From Cyanobacteriota bacterium (lineage in GTDB: Bacteria; Cyanobacteriota; Cyanobacteriia; CACIAM-69d): a DNA stretch of 64,000 bases. The number at the start of each line of letters is the position of its first letter. The first letter of the stretch is position 1. Positions 1-9,950 of the stretch are shown here, one piece after another. A program made the position numbers and the translations under genes. The notes beneath the pieces are model-generated. The model was not told the DNA's origin. It saw only the letters and a list, made by a program, of their open reading frames with translations, and ran no database searches. Location of the stretch: assembly GCA_022402445.1 (NCBI GenBank), contig JAKRSF010000013.1:62001-126000 (forward strand), given 5' to 3'.

Positions 1-1504
1 AACCTGCCTCCGGCCCCGGCGCGATCGCGGCCTTTTCCCCCCTTGGTTCGCCCTTGCGCCCCAGCAGCCAATAGGTTTCCATCTGGCCGCGCCCTTTCAC
101 TTCCACCGGCCCGCGCGCCTCGAAGTCATAGCTGTCCTTGAGCCGCTCATAGACCGCCTTGGTCACCTGGATGCGATCGGGTGCCCCCAAGGACTCCATG
201 CGGCTCGCCACATTGACCGTATCGCCCCACAGGTCATAGATGAATTTCTTGGTGCCAATGACCCCCGCCACCACCATGCCCGTGTTGATGCCGATGCGCA
301 GTTGCAGACAGTCGGTGGCGTAGAACGGACTGCGGGGGCAAAATTTCGCCGCCGCCGTCAGCATATCCAGCGCCATTTCCGCGATCGCCTCCGCATGATC
401 ATCCCGCTTGTCCGGCAGGCCCCCCACCACCATGTAGGCATCGCCAATGGTTTTAATTTTTTCGAGGCCGTGGCGATCGGCTAGCTCATCAAACGTGGAA
501 AAAATCTGATTGAGCCAATGGACTAGCTCCTCCGGCGGCGTGCGGGACGAAAATTCCGTGAAGCCGACGATATCCGCAAAGAGCACCGTCACCCGGTCAA
601 ACTGCTGGGCGATCGCGCCGGGATCCTGCTTGAGGCGCTCCGCAATGGGCATCGGCAAAATATTGAGTAGCAGGCGATCGGCCGTTGCCCGTTCCTTCGC
701 CAAACTTTGGTTCGCCTGCTGAAGATCCGCCGTCCGGTGGCGCACCTGCCGCTCCAGTTCCCGGGAGGTTTGTTTGATGCGCGCGACGGTGGTGCCAATG
801 CCCGCCATGGCCAGCACCCCCAACAGCCCAAAGGCAAAGGCCGTGCGGCGGGTGCCCTCCTGGGTTTTGGCTAGGAAGGAATCGAGGGGCTGGGTAATTT
901 CCAGCACGCCGCGCACGTCCCCCACCTTCCAGTCGCGCTTGGGGCTGTCGGGGTGGGTATTGTGGCAACCGACGCAGCTTGGCTTGAGCACATCCGCCTG
1001 GGCATAGCGGAAGGCCCGCTGGCCGCGAAAGGTTTCGGTGCGGGTGTAGGGCTCTTTGGGATTGCGGCGCAACTGGGCGATCGCGGCCCGTTCAAAATCA
1101 TCCCGTGGCCCCCCCTCTTCGGCCCGCCAGGGGAAGGGGTAGTCACTGAACAGGCGCACGGAGAGGTTTTCGTTGCGCTCTTGAATTTCATTGCCCAATT
1201 CGATCAAAAAGGTGGCGGGCAGGGGCACCACCCCCGCCAAGTCCCCGTGTTCATGGGACACCCGCACATTGGGCAGCCCCTCGATCGCCTGGACGGCGGT
1301 GGAGTTATAGAGGGTGCGCGCTTCCGACAGCACCTGGGCATAGAGTCTGGCGCTGGCGAGGGCTTGGAAATCGATCAGTTCCTTCGACAGTTGCGACAGG
1401 TGGGCAACGGCGGCGATGCCCCCCAGAAACAGCAGCACCGCCAACACGCGCACGGTGCGGCGATAGAGAAATTGGATGAGCGCTTGGCCGAGCGATCGCA
1501 CCAT
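1..1504 (-). CDS. Class III nucleotide cyclase with DUF3365 (Tll0287-like) haem-type sensor, C-terminus cut by window edge
   Basis: About 501 residues are visible; the reading frame is still open at base 1. The ATG at 1504 follows a GAGG ribosome site. An N-terminal membrane segment (about residues 18-36) precedes an extracytoplasmic DUF3365-type domain with a c-type haem motif CVGCH near residues 177-181. A second membrane segment and a short coiled linker follow. The linker resembles the LLLNILP signature that precedes the catalytic domain in many cyanobacterial cyclases. The cyclase domain shows VLFADIVGF (metal Asp), KIKTIGDAYM (Lys in the base-recognition position, favouring ATP) and LWGDTVNVASRME (Asn/Arg of the transition-state pair). 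It should make cAMP (less likely cGMP) in response to a redox or ligand signal sensed by the haem domain. The domain assignment is strong; the nucleotide and the signal are inferred. Confidence 0.88.
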   Translation of the reverse strand, partial: MVRSLGQALIQFLYRRTVRVLAVLLFLGGIAAVAHLSQLSKELIDFQALASARLYAQVLSEARTLYNSTAVQAIEGLPNVRVSHEHGDLAGVVPLPATFLIELGNEIQERNENLSVRLFSDYPFPWRAEEGGPRDDFERAAIAQLRRNPKEPYTRTETFRGQRAFRYAQADVLKPSCVGCHNTHPDSPKRDWKVGDVRGVLEITQPLDSFLAKTQEGTRRTAFAFGLLGVLAMAGIGTTVARIKQTSRELERQVRHRTADLQQANQSLAKERATADRLLLNILPMPIAERLKQDPGAIAQQFDRVTVLFADIVGFTEFSSRTPPEELVHWLNQIFSTFDELADRHGLEKIKTIGDAYMVVGGLPDKRDDHAEAIAEMALDMLTAAAKFCPRSPFYATDCLQLRIGINTGMVVAGVIGTKKFIYDLWGDTVNVASRMESLGAPDRIQVTKAVYERLKDSYDFEARGPVEVKGRGQMETYWLLGRKGEPRGEKAAIAPGPEAG

Positions 1505-1847
1505 GGGGGCCTCATGAATATGCGGAACGGTCCTCCCCTAGGGGAAGCGGAAGATGCCACGGTGGAGAGCCGCCGATGTGAGGCCCTGACGGACGGCTAG
1601 GGGAAATGTAGATGCGGGATTTGCCCACCTGGGGGATCCGCCAGTGCGGAGTCGGAGGGATCAATATGGGCTCCACTGCTTCTAGTTGTAATCACTGAAG
1701 CGGTGCGATCGCCACTGACCCCCACCCAAGCACCCTAGGGCAACGTTGGATCCATGGAGCAACGGAGCGGTAATAGAAAATTAATAGATCAATGGCTTCC
1801 GGGCGATCGCGGCCCCCGTGATCCCCCGACCGACAGCCTTCCCTGGC
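1505..1847. other. Intergenic region, no gene seen
   Basis: This 343-bp spacer lies between the start of the cyclase gene and the end of the EAL gene, both read leftward. It contains HIP1 sites and one TGGATCCA (1748-1755). I see no convincing ORF, RNA or terminator. It presumably holds the cyclase promoter. Confidence 0.5.
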
Positions 1848-2654
1848 CTAGGCGATCGCCCCCCAGTCCACCGCCGGAAGCGCCTCAAAGGCCGGCCGCG
1901 CCAGATAGAACCCCTGGAACAGACAAATGCCAAAGCCCCGCAGCACCTCCAGTTCCGCCCGGGACTCCACCCCCTCCGCAATAATTTCGATATTCAGCTC
2001 CCGGCAGACCATCACAATGGAGCGAACGATCGCCTGCCGGGGCAAATCCGACTCGATGCCCTGGGTCAGATCCATATCAATTTTGATAATATCCGGCTGA
2101 AATTCCGCCAGCAGATTCAGCCCCGCATAGCCCGCCCCAAAATCATCAATGGCCGTCTTGAAGCCCAGCCGTTTATATTCACAAATAATGTTTTGCAGGT
2201 GGGCTTTATTTTCTACCTTCTCCCCCTCCGTCACCTCAAAGATCAATTTATCTTTGGGGAAATTAAATTCACTGGCGGCGGCCAAGGTGGCGCGAATGCA
2301 GGTTTCCGGTTGATACACCGCATTGGGCAAAAAATTAATGCTCAAATAGGTGTCTAAATGCAACGACGCCGCCAACTGAATGGCCCGACGGCGACAGCAC
2401 TGATCAAAGGCGTAGCGATTTTGGTCATTGATGCGCTGAAGCACTTCCCCCGCCGGTTCGCCATTGATCCCGCGCACCAGGGCCTCGTAGGCAAAAATAC
2501 GCTGGGCGGGCACATCGACAATGGGCTGAAATGCCATGGAAAATTCAAAGCCGAGGTCCGGCAGCTCGCACCGACCCGGACAAGCGTGGGCCACCTCGGC
2601 GGGGAATTTTAGGGGGGTTGGGGCATTACGATGGTGCACGATTGTCGGGCGCAA
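1848..2654 (-). CDS. EAL-domain cyclic-di-GMP phosphodiesterase
   Basis: 268 residues, essentially a stand-alone EAL domain that hydrolyses c-di-GMP to pGpG. The catalytic set looks complete: E57 in EALVRG, N107 in SINFL, E140 in FEVTE, D170-D171 in IDDFGAG, K191 in KIDMDL, E227 in AEGVE and Q247 in LFQGFYLARP. The loop-6 sequence DDFGAG is conserved, so activity is expected. No GGDEF, PAS or membrane segment is visible. The first 35 residues carry a small CPGRC Cys pair and may be linker; an in-frame Met at residue 40 is too close to the domain to be the start. The gene is divergent from the prolyl oligopeptidase and co-oriented with the cyclase, so two second-messenger genes lie together. 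An operon is not shown. Confidence 0.9.
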   Translation of the reverse strand: MRPTIVHHRNAPTPLKFPAEVAHACPGRCELPDLGFEFSMAFQPIVDVPAQRIFAYEALVRGINGEPAGEVLQRINDQNRYAFDQCCRRRAIQLAASLHLDTYLSINFLPNAVYQPETCIRATLAAASEFNFPKDKLIFEVTEGEKVENKAHLQNIICEYKRLGFKTAIDDFGAGYAGLNLLAEFQPDIIKIDMDLTQGIESDLPRQAIVRSIVMVCRELNIEIIAEGVESRAELEVLRGFGICLFQGFYLARPAFEALPAVDWGAIA

Positions 2655-2809
2655 CGCTAGGGCGCGGTAGGGGGGAAGGGGGGACGGGCTGAGGGGGTAG
2701 ATCCTTGATTCATGGTAGACGATTGCTTCCCCAATGGTGCCGTTGGTCCGGCATACTGCTAAGGGTTTGCCGATGGTTTCGGCGGTTAGCTTTGCGAGAG
2801 GTTTGTGCC

Positions 2810-4930
2810 ATGTGCGATCGCCCTGCGCTTCCGAGTCCCTATCCCACCACGCGCCGGTGCGATCAGGTGGATGACTACCACGGGACGATCGTGGCGGATC
2901 CGTACCGCTGGCTGGAGGCGGGGGCGGATGAGCCGGAGGTGCGTGCCTGGATCGGGGCGCAAAATGCCCTGACCTTTGACTACCTGGAGCGGTTGCCGGG
3001 GCGGGGGGCGATCGCGGCGCGGCTGGCCCAGCTTTGGGACTATGAGAAGTTTGGGGTGCCGTTCAAGCGGGGCGATCGCTACTTCTATTTCAAGAACGAT
3101 GGCCTGCAAAACCAAAGCGTCCTCTACGTGCAGGAGTCGTTGACGGGTCCGGCGCGGGTTTTGTTAGATCCCAATGCCCTGTCGGAGGATGGCACCGTGG
3201 CCCTCGGCCCCTACGCCGTCAGCCACGATGCGCGCTATTTGGCCTATAGCCTGTCGCGATCGGGCTCCGACTGGCAGGAATGGCGGGTGCGCGATGTAAT
3301 GACCGGTGAGGATTTGCCGGATCTGGTGCAGTGGTCCAAGTTCTCCGGTGCAAGCTGGACCCACGACGGGGCGGGCTTTTTCTACAGTCGCTACGATGAG
3401 CCGATCGCCGACCGGCAATTTGAAGACGCCAATTTTTACCAGAAGCTGTATTACCACCGGCTGGGCACGGCGCAGGCGGAGGATGAACTGATCTTCCACT
3501 GCCCCGACCAAAAGGAATGGAGCGCTTCTGGGGAAGTGACGGAGGACGGGCGTTTTCTCTGCGTGAGCATTTGGCGCGACACCACCCACCGCTGCCGCTT
3601 TCTTTATCGGGATTTGCAGGATCCATCGGCAGACTTTGTGGAATTAATCGACAATTTCGATGCGGTCTATAGGCTCATTGGCAATGACGATCGCACCTTT
3701 TGGTTTTTGACAGACAATGGGGCGTCGCGACAGCGGGTGATTGCCATTGATCTAGACCGTCCGGAGCCGGAACATTGGCGGGAGTTGATTCCGGAGGCGG
3801 CGGAAACCTTAGATCAAGTGAGTGTGCTCAACGATCGCTTCGTGGCGGGATACCTAAAGGATGCCCGCAGTGTGGTCAGAATTTTTGCGTTGACGGGGCA
3901 GTTCGAGCGGGAAATGGATCTGCCGGGAATCGGATCTGTGGGGGGCTTCCGGGGCGATCGCGCGGACACGGAAACGTTCTATAGCTTCACCAGTTTCACG
4001 ACGCCGACGACGATTTATCGCTACGATTTGGTCACCCATGAGCAGACGGTATTCCGTGCGCCGACGGTGGCCTTTGATCCCCAGGATTATGAAACCCGCC
4101 AGTTTTTTTACCAAAGTCTAGATGGCACCACGGTGCCCATGTTTATTAGTCACCGCAAGGGTTTAAAGCTAGATGGCAACAACCCCACGTTGCTCTATGG
4201 CTATGGCGGTTTCAATGTGTCCCTGACGCCGACCTTTTCCATTTCTAATTTGGTGTGGATGGAGTTGGGGGGCGTGTATGCCCTGCCGAACCTGCGGGGC
4301 GGCGGCGAGTACGGGGAAGATTGGCACGAGGCGGGCACTAAAACCAAAAAGCAAAATGTGTTTGATGATTTTATTGCCGCTGCCCAATGGTTAATTGATC
4401 AGGGCTATACGCGATCGCAAAATCTGGCGATCTATGGCGGCAGTAATGGCGGTTTGTTGGTGGGAGCCTGTATGGTGCAGCGGCCCGATTTATTCGCCGT
4501 GGCCATTCCCGCCGTCGGCGTTTTAGATATGCTGCGGTTCCACCAATTCACCATTGGCTGGGCCTGGTGTTCGGACTATGGACATCCGGATAATCCCGAG
4601 GAATTTGCGGCCCTCTATGGCTATTCACCCCTCCATAATCTCAAGCCCCAAACGGCCTACCCCGCTACGATGATTACGACGGGCGATCGCGATGATCGCG
4701 TGGTTCCGGCCCACAGTTTCAAGTTTGCGGCGGCGTTGCAGGCGGCCCAGGGGGGTGATGCGCCCACGCTGATTCGCATTGACACCAAGGCGGGCCACGG
4801 GGCCGGTAAACCCACCGCTAAATTAATCGAGGAGGCGGGCGATCGCCTGACGTTCAGCTTAGCCCACATGGAAGCGGGCACGGCTATTCTAGAGGCCCTA
4901 GAAACGGATCAAGACAGCTCCAATTCCTAG
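2810..4930 (+). CDS. Prolyl oligopeptidase (peptidase family S9A)
   Basis: 706 residues from the ATG at 2810, the normal family length. An upstream in-frame ATG at 2705 would add 35 Arg/Trp-rich residues not typical of the family. The 2810 start also has a GAGAGG ribosome site. The N-terminal region reads like the S9 beta-propeller (PYPTTRR, DPYRWLE, YFYFKNDG). The C-terminal alpha/beta hydrolase carries the catalytic Ser in GGSNGG (about residue 545), Asp in GDRDDRVVP and His in AGHGAG. It should cut short proline-containing peptides in the cytoplasm; no signal peptide is visible. It converges on leuS, with a perfect 20-bp palindrome between the two stop codons. Confidence 0.92.
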   Translation: MCDRPALPSPYPTTRRCDQVDDYHGTIVADPYRWLEAGADEPEVRAWIGAQNALTFDYLERLPGRGAIAARLAQLWDYEKFGVPFKRGDRYFYFKNDGLQNQSVLYVQESLTGPARVLLDPNALSEDGTVALGPYAVSHDARYLAYSLSRSGSDWQEWRVRDVMTGEDLPDLVQWSKFSGASWTHDGAGFFYSRYDEPIADRQFEDANFYQKLYYHRLGTAQAEDELIFHCPDQKEWSASGEVTEDGRFLCVSIWRDTTHRCRFLYRDLQDPSADFVELIDNFDAVYRLIGNDDRTFWFLTDNGASRQRVIAIDLDRPEPEHWRELIPEAAETLDQVSVLNDRFVAGYLKDARSVVRIFALTGQFEREMDLPGIGSVGGFRGDRADTETFYSFTSFTTPTTIYRYDLVTHEQTVFRAPTVAFDPQDYETRQFFYQSLDGTTVPMFISHRKGLKLDGNNPTLLYGYGGFNVSLTPTFSISNLVWMELGGVYALPNLRGGGEYGEDWHEAGTKTKKQNVFDDFIAAAQWLIDQGYTRSQNLAIYGGSNGGLLVGACMVQRPDLFAVAIPAVGVLDMLRFHQFTIGWAWCSDYGHPDNPEEFAALYGYSPLHNLKPQTAYPATMITTGDRDDRVVPAHSFKFAAALQAAQGGDAPTLIRIDTKAGHGAGKPTAKLIEEAGDRLTFSLAHMEAGTAILEALETDQDSSNS

Positions 4931-4958
4931 GATTTACCACCTATAACATCGGTCAAGA

Positions 4959-4978
4959 CAAGGGGCTTAAGCCCCTTG
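4959..4978. repeat. 20-bp perfect palindrome, copy 1 of a dispersed family
   Basis: CAAGGGGCTTAAGCCCCTTG is its own reverse complement. It lies 28 bp after the oligopeptidase stop and before the convergent leuS stop. Identical copies occur at 7824 and 42559, with degenerate copies at 27172 and 52670. It could fold as a hairpin, but no T-tract follows. It may act as a bidirectional terminator or be a mobile REP-like repeat. Confidence 0.85.
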
Positions 4979-5012
4979 CTCCACCGGATTTCGTGCCAGG
5001 AAAAGTCCCGAC

Positions 5013-7613
5013 CTACACGACAAAATTCACCAGCTTATTGGGCACCACAATCACCTTTTTCACCGTTTCGCCTGCGATGTACTTTTGGGCCACCTCGCTC
5101 TCCGTCGCCAACTGTTCCAGGGCCGCGCGATCGCACCCTGCGGGCACCTGAATCGTCCCGCGCGTTTTGCCCTTAATTTGAATGACGATCGTCAACTCGT
5201 CCGCCACCAGGGCCGCCTCATCCAGCGCAGGCCAGGGAGCCCGGTGGACCGAGCCCGATTGACCCAGATTTTGCCAAAGTTCTTCGGCCAAGTGGGGCGC
5301 AAAGGGGGCCAGTAGCAGAATGAGCGTCGTAATCCCTTCCCGATAAACCGGCGAGGTTTTGGTGGCGTAATCCCCCAACGCATTGCTCAGTTTCATCAAC
5401 TCCGACACGGCGGTATTGAGTTGATAATCGCCGTTTAAATCCTCGCTAATTTCCTTGATCGCCGTATGGATGGCCCGCCGTAGATCCTTTTCTGCTTTCG
5501 CATCCACCAGATCCGCCGCCGCTTCCCCCTGGGCGATTTCGAGGTAGGTGGTCACCAGCCGCCACACCCGATTCAGGAAGCGGAATTGGCCTTCCACATC
5601 CGCATCATCCCACTCCAAATCCTTCTCGGGGGGCGCTTTGAATAGGATGAACATGCGGGCCGTATCTGCTCCATATTTTTCCAGGACCGAGGCCGGTTCA
5701 ACGCCGTTATATTTCGACTTCGACATTTTTTCGTAGACCGCCTGAAGGCGATCGCCCGTGGCCGGATCCTTAGGCGCTTCAGGGTCCGAAAAATCCACAT
5801 CCGCCGGGGCCACATATTTACCGGTTTGGGTATTTTTGTAGGCCGTTGCCTGCACCATGCCCTGGGTCAACAGTTGCTTGAAGGGCTCATCGAAATTCAC
5901 CAGACCGCGATCGCGCAGCACCTTCGTAAAAAAGCGGGAGTAAAGTAAATGCAAAATCGCATGTTCAATGCCCCCCACATACTGATCCACCGGTGCCCAA
6001 TCGTTCACTTTGGCCGCATCAAAGGGGGCCGTTTCATTGTTTGCATCCGGGTAGCGCAGGTAATACCAGGAGGAGTCAATGAACGTATCCATCGTGTCCG
6101 TTTCCCGCTTTGCCGGCGTTCCGCAATTGGGGCAGGGTACATTCACCCAATCCGTCAGTTTCGCCAGGGGGGAGGGGCCGCGCCCGGAAAATTCCACGTT
6201 CTCCGGCAAAGTAACCGGTAATTGATCCGCCGGGACCGGCACCGGGCCGCAGTCGGGGCAATGGACCACGGGGATCGGCACACCCCAGTAGCGCTGTCTG
6301 GAAATTAGCCAATCCCGCAGCCGGTACTGGATCCGCGCCTTGCCGTAGCCCTGGGCCTCCGCGTAGGCGACGATTTTTTCCTTCGCTTCCCCGGACGGCA
6401 GGCCATCAAATTCACCGGAGTTCACTAAAACCCCCGCTTCCGTATAGGCATCTTCAGGGGTTTCATCCGCCGCGATCGCGGTGCCCTCCGGCACAATCAC
6501 CGTCCGCATGGGCAGATCATTCTGGCGCGCAAACTGGAAATCCCGGCGATCGTGGGTGGGCACCCCCATCACCGCCCCGGTGCCGTATTCATAGAGCACA
6601 TAATCGGCAATCCAAATGGGAATTTCCTCGCCCGTAAAGGGATTGAGGGCCATACCACCGGTAGGAATACCGCGCTTGGGTTTATCCTCCGCCGTCCGCT
6701 CAATCTCGCTTTCCCGGCCAATTTCTTCCACGAAGGACGCCACCGCCGCCGCCCGATCCGCCGTGGTCACCCGCGCCGTCAGGGGATGCTCCGGCGCAAG
6801 GACAACATAAGTGACCCCATACACCGTGTCAGGACGGGTGGTAAACACCGCAATTTTCTCACCGGCCAGGGCTTCATTGCCCACAATCGGAAATTCCAGA
6901 TAGGCCCCGGTGGACTTGCCGATCCAGTTGGCCTGCATGGTTTTGACGCGCTCCGGCCAACCGGTCAGTTGATCGAGATCCGTCAGCAATTGCTCAGCGT
7001 AATCGGTAATTTTAAGGAACCACTGGCGCAACTGCCGCCGCTCCACCAGGGCACCCGATCGCCACGATCGCCCCTCCGCGTCCACCTGTTCATTGGCCAA
7101 AACCGTTTGATCGACGGGATCCCAGTTCACCGTCGCTTCCTTCTGGTAGGCCAGCCCCGCCTCAAAAAATTGCAGGAACAGCCACTGGGTCCACCGGTAA
7201 TAGTCCGGGCGGCAGGTGGCCACCTCCCGATCCCAGTCATAGGACAGCCCCAGCTTTTTGAACTGGGCCTGCATCTGGGCGATATTCTGCTCCGTCCAGG
7301 CCGCCGGATGCACCCCCCGTTCGATCGCGGCATTTTCCGCCGGTAGCCCAAACGCATCCCAGCCCATCGGGTGCAGCACATCGTAGCCCTGCATCCGCTT
7401 CACCCGCGCGATCGCGTCCGTGATCGTGTAATTGCGGACATGGCCCATGTGGATATTGCCCGACGGGTACGGGAACATGGACAGGGCATAGAATTTTGGG
7501 CGTTTTTCCGCAGAATCCGCCAGGTCGCGCTCCGGCGTGCGATCGGCCCGTTGCTCTGCCCAAGTGGCCTGCCATTTGGCTTCAATATCGTTGGGATTGT
7601 AGCGAGCGTCCAC
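5013..7613 (-). CDS. leuS: Leucyl-tRNA synthetase
   Basis: 866 residues, full length for bacterial LeuRS. It charges tRNA-Leu with leucine in the cytoplasm. The class I signatures are present: HMGH at residues 55-58 (HIGH motif) and KMSKSKYNG in the C-terminal third. The CP1 editing insertion shows TTRPDTVYG and the [10 protein letters not shown] segment that holds the editing Asp. The C-terminus contains the usual IQIKGKTRG tRNA-binding region. The ATG at 7613 gives the expected [15 protein letters not shown] beginning. A 348-bp spacer with repeats separates it from htpG. Confidence 0.98.
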   Translation of the reverse strand: MDARYNPNDIEAKWQATWAEQRADRTPERDLADSAEKRPKFYALSMFPYPSGNIHMGHVRNYTITDAIARVKRMQGYDVLHPMGWDAFGLPAENAAIERGVHPAAWTEQNIAQMQAQFKKLGLSYDWDREVATCRPDYYRWTQWLFLQFFEAGLAYQKEATVNWDPVDQTVLANEQVDAEGRSWRSGALVERRQLRQWFLKITDYAEQLLTDLDQLTGWPERVKTMQANWIGKSTGAYLEFPIVGNEALAGEKIAVFTTRPDTVYGVTYVVLAPEHPLTARVTTADRAAAVASFVEEIGRESEIERTAEDKPKRGIPTGGMALNPFTGEEIPIWIADYVLYEYGTGAVMGVPTHDRRDFQFARQNDLPMRTVIVPEGTAIAADETPEDAYTEAGVLVNSGEFDGLPSGEAKEKIVAYAEAQGYGKARIQYRLRDWLISRQRYWGVPIPVVHCPDCGPVPVPADQLPVTLPENVEFSGRGPSPLAKLTDWVNVPCPNCGTPAKRETDTMDTFIDSSWYYLRYPDANNETAPFDAAKVNDWAPVDQYVGGIEHAILHLLYSRFFTKVLRDRGLVNFDEPFKQLLTQGMVQATAYKNTQTGKYVAPADVDFSDPEAPKDPATGDRLQAVYEKMSKSKYNGVEPASVLEKYGADTARMFILFKAPPEKDLEWDDADVEGQFRFLNRVWRLVTTYLEIAQGEAAADLVDAKAEKDLRRAIHTAIKEISEDLNGDYQLNTAVSELMKLSNALGDYATKTSPVYREGITTLILLLAPFAPHLAEELWQNLGQSGSVHRAPWPALDEAALVADELTIVIQIKGKTRGTIQVPAGCDRAALEQLATESEVAQKYIAGETVKKVIVVPNKLVNFVV

Positions 7614-7823
7614 GGCGATCGATCCTCCTGGGGGATTAAGGGCGTTAACGGCGAATTTTGCCGATTTTTTGAACCGGTTGGCGCGTGCGGCGACACGGGC
7701 GCGGCTTCACAATCTACCGCATGTTGACCGCATTCTAATGCCCCATTCATTGTCCCACAGGGTCCATCCGCCTTAGATTGCGCCGATTGATGGGACCGGG
7801 CACCACACCAAAAAAGAGTGAGA

Positions 7824-7843
7824 CAAGGGGCTTAAGCCCCTTG
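7824..7843. repeat. 20-bp perfect palindrome, copy 2
   Basis: Identical to the copy at 4959-4978, and also preceded by a GACAAGG-type flank. It lies 118 bp beyond the htpG stop in the direction of htpG transcription, separated from it by the 12-bp tandem array. Confidence 0.85.
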
Positions 7844-7858
7844 CCCCAAAGGTCCAAG

Positions 7859-7942
7859 CGCGAGATCAATTACAGGATCAATCGCGAAATCCATCGCAAG
7901 ATTAATCACCGAATCAGGCGCAAGACTAATCACGAAATCAGG
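7859..7942. repeat. Degenerate 12-bp tandem repeat, seven units
   Basis: Seven consecutive 12-mers in strict phase: CGCGAGATCAAT, TACAGGATCAAT, CGCGAAATCCAT, CGCAAGATTAAT, CACCGAATCAGG, CGCAAGACTAAT and CACGAAATCAGG. The consensus is close to CGCRARATCAAT. The array begins 19 bp after the end of htpG. Confidence 0.8.
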
Positions 7943-7961
7943 GCGGCGGTTTGCGAAAAAT

Positions 7962-9950
7962 CTACCGTTCCGTCAACCGCGTCAGCACCTGATTAGACCG
8001 GGACACAAACGACTTCATGCTATTGGCATCAAACCCCCGTTGGGCAATCAGCGCCAAATCATAGATATGATTGCACAGGGATTTAGATAGCACCGCACTC
8101 GGCGAATCACCACCCTCCGTAATAATCGATCCCTGATTCATTTTCAGGAGATTTTCCACCAGCGGATGGGCGCTATTAACCAACAGAATGTGGTCATCCG
8201 GGAACGTCGCCATCTTATTTTCAAAGAGGGCCGTCATGTCCTGGAGTCGGCGCATACTTTCCGGCAACAGCACCATCGCCGGGGGCGCACTGGCGGGATC
8301 ATCCCCCTTCAGGGCCTCCACCTTAATATTCACGCGGGGGTTTTCTAGGGCCGCTTCAAACAGTTCCTTGATCTGCTCACTGCGGGTTTTATTGGTGGTC
8401 GGATCAACGATTTCCGTGTCTTTCTTGTCCTTGTCCACCAGGGCATCGTCAATTTCCGCATCCACCCGCGAGAATTTGACGTCCGTGTATTCCCGCTCCA
8501 GGAAGCTGATGAAATGGGTGTCAATGAAGGAATCGAGGAACAGCACCTCTAGCCCTTGGCTTTTATGCAATTCCACATAGGTGGCCTGGGCGGCGGGATC
8601 GGTGCAGTAGAATACGCGATCCTTGTGGTGGGATTCGTTGCGCTCTAGGTATTCCTTGAGGGTGGTGTAGTAATAGCCGTTTTCATCCTGGGGAGATTGG
8701 CTTTCCGTGGGGCTTTCCCAGGCGTCTCCGTCCTCCGTTTGCACTTCCACGGCGACGGCATCGGATGCTTCGGATGCACTGGCAAGATCGGCGGTGGTGC
8801 GGAAGATGAGAATGTCTTCCACTTGCTTTTTGAATTTGTCGTCGTTGAGGGAGCCGAATTTAACGAACGTGCCCAGATCCTGCCAGCAGCGGATGTATTC
8901 CTTGCGATCGCTGCGGTAGAGATCCTTGAGTTGTCCGGCGACCTTCTTGGCAATGTAGTCGGCGATTTTGCGGACCGTGCGATCGCCCTGGAGGTAGCTG
9001 CGGGACACGTTCAGGGGAATGTCCGTGCTGTCAATGACGCCGCGCAGGGGCAGGAGGAATTTGGGGATAACCTCTTCGCAATTGTCGCTGACAAAAACCT
9101 GGTTGCAGAAGAGTTTGATTTGACCCTTCGTGACATCCACATCCGGCTTCAGCTTCGGGAAATAGAGGATGCCATTGACCACGAAGGGATAGTCGGTGTT
9201 GAGATGAATCCACAGGAGCGGATCCTCCTGAAACGGGTAGAGATAGCGATAGAATTCTAGGTAGTCGTCTTTGGTGAGGTTGCTGGCGGATTCCTTCCAG
9301 GGGGCCTTTTCCTGGTTGATGCGCTCCCCGTTGAGGGTGATGGGGTAGGGCATGAAGTCGCAATATTTTTTGACGATATTGCGGATGCGGAATTCTTCTA
9401 AATAGTCCGCTTCCTCGTCCATGAGGGTGAGGGTGACGGTGGTGCCGCGATCGCGCCGTTCGGAGGTATCCAATTCAAATTCCGTGGAGCCTTCGCAGCG
9501 CCAATGGACCGCCTCGGCCCCCTCTTGGTAGGACAGGGTATCGATCTCGACGGTGGTGGCGACCATGAAGGAGGAGTAGAAGCCGAGGCCAAAGTGGCCG
9601 ATGATTTGCTCCTTGGAATCCTTGAATTTTTCGACAAATTCTTCGGCGCTGGAGAAGGCCACTTGGTTAATGTACTTCTCGATTTCTTCGGCGGTCATGC
9701 CGATGCCGTTGTCGGTGATGGAAAGCTGTTTCTTTTCCTTATCGATGGAGATTTGAATTTCCGGTTCACCGAGATCAATGGATTGGCCGCTGCCGTAGAC
9801 CGCCATTTTCAGCTTGGAGATGGCATCAACGGCGTTAGAAATTAGCTCCCGCAGGAAGATTTCGTGATCTGAATAAATAGATTTTTTGATAATGGGAAAA
9901 ATATTCTCGGTGTGAACCGTGATGTTACCGCGTTTGAGGACGGTGGCCAT
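7962..9950 (-). CDS. htpG: Hsp90-family molecular chaperone HtpG
   Basis: 662 residues from the ATG at 9950, giving MATVLKRGNITVHTEN. A longer in-frame start at 10130 would add 60 Pro/Arg-rich residues unlike any HtpG. The N-terminal GHKL ATPase is complete: ELISNAVDAISK (Mg-binding Asn), DNGIGMT and GHFGLGFYSSFMV. The middle domain includes the SREDIPLNVSR-like segment, here DSTDIPLNVSRSYLQ with the catalytic-loop Arg. The C-terminal dimer domain ends near SNQVLTRLTER. It is an ATP-driven cytoplasmic dimer important in heat and light stress in cyanobacteria. An acidic, Ser-rich insertion (VQTEDGDAWESPTESQ) near residue 450 is somewhat unusual. Confidence 0.97.
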   Translation of the reverse strand: MATVLKRGNITVHTENIFPIIKKSIYSDHEIFLRELISNAVDAISKLKMAVYGSGQSIDLGEPEIQISIDKEKKQLSITDNGIGMTAEEIEKYINQVAFSSAEEFVEKFKDSKEQIIGHFGLGFYSSFMVATTVEIDTLSYQEGAEAVHWRCEGSTEFELDTSERRDRGTTVTLTLMDEEADYLEEFRIRNIVKKYCDFMPYPITLNGERINQEKAPWKESASNLTKDDYLEFYRYLYPFQEDPLLWIHLNTDYPFVVNGILYFPKLKPDVDVTKGQIKLFCNQVFVSDNCEEVIPKFLLPLRGVIDSTDIPLNVSRSYLQGDRTVRKIADYIAKKVAGQLKDLYRSDRKEYIRCWQDLGTFVKFGSLNDDKFKKQVEDILIFRTTADLASASEASDAVAVEVQTEDGDAWESPTESQSPQDENGYYYTTLKEYLERNESHHKDRVFYCTDPAAQATYVELHKSQGLEVLFLDSFIDTHFISFLEREYTDVKFSRVDAEIDDALVDKDKKDTEIVDPTTNKTRSEQIKELFEAALENPRVNIKVEALKGDDPASAPPAMVLLPESMRRLQDMTALFENKMATFPDDHILLVNSAHPLVENLLKMNQGSIITEGGDSPSAVLSKSLCNHIYDLALIAQRGFDANSMKSFVSRSNQVLTRLTER

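Larger units (their letters stand above)
7614..7961. other. Intergenic region between htpG and leuS, repeat-bearing
   Basis: This 348-bp spacer contains no supported gene. It holds the second perfect copy of the 20-bp palindrome (7824-7843) and a degenerate 12-bp tandem array (7859-7942), both on the 3' side of htpG. The leuS promoter should lie in the right-hand part near 7630-7760. Confidence 0.6.

Noticed and set aside
6552-7346. A 264-codon plus-strand frame
   Set aside because: Shadow of leuS; high-GC codon bias leaves long antisense frames.
7859-7942. CRISPR array
   Set aside because: Units are contiguous 12-mers with no spacers and no cas genes nearby.
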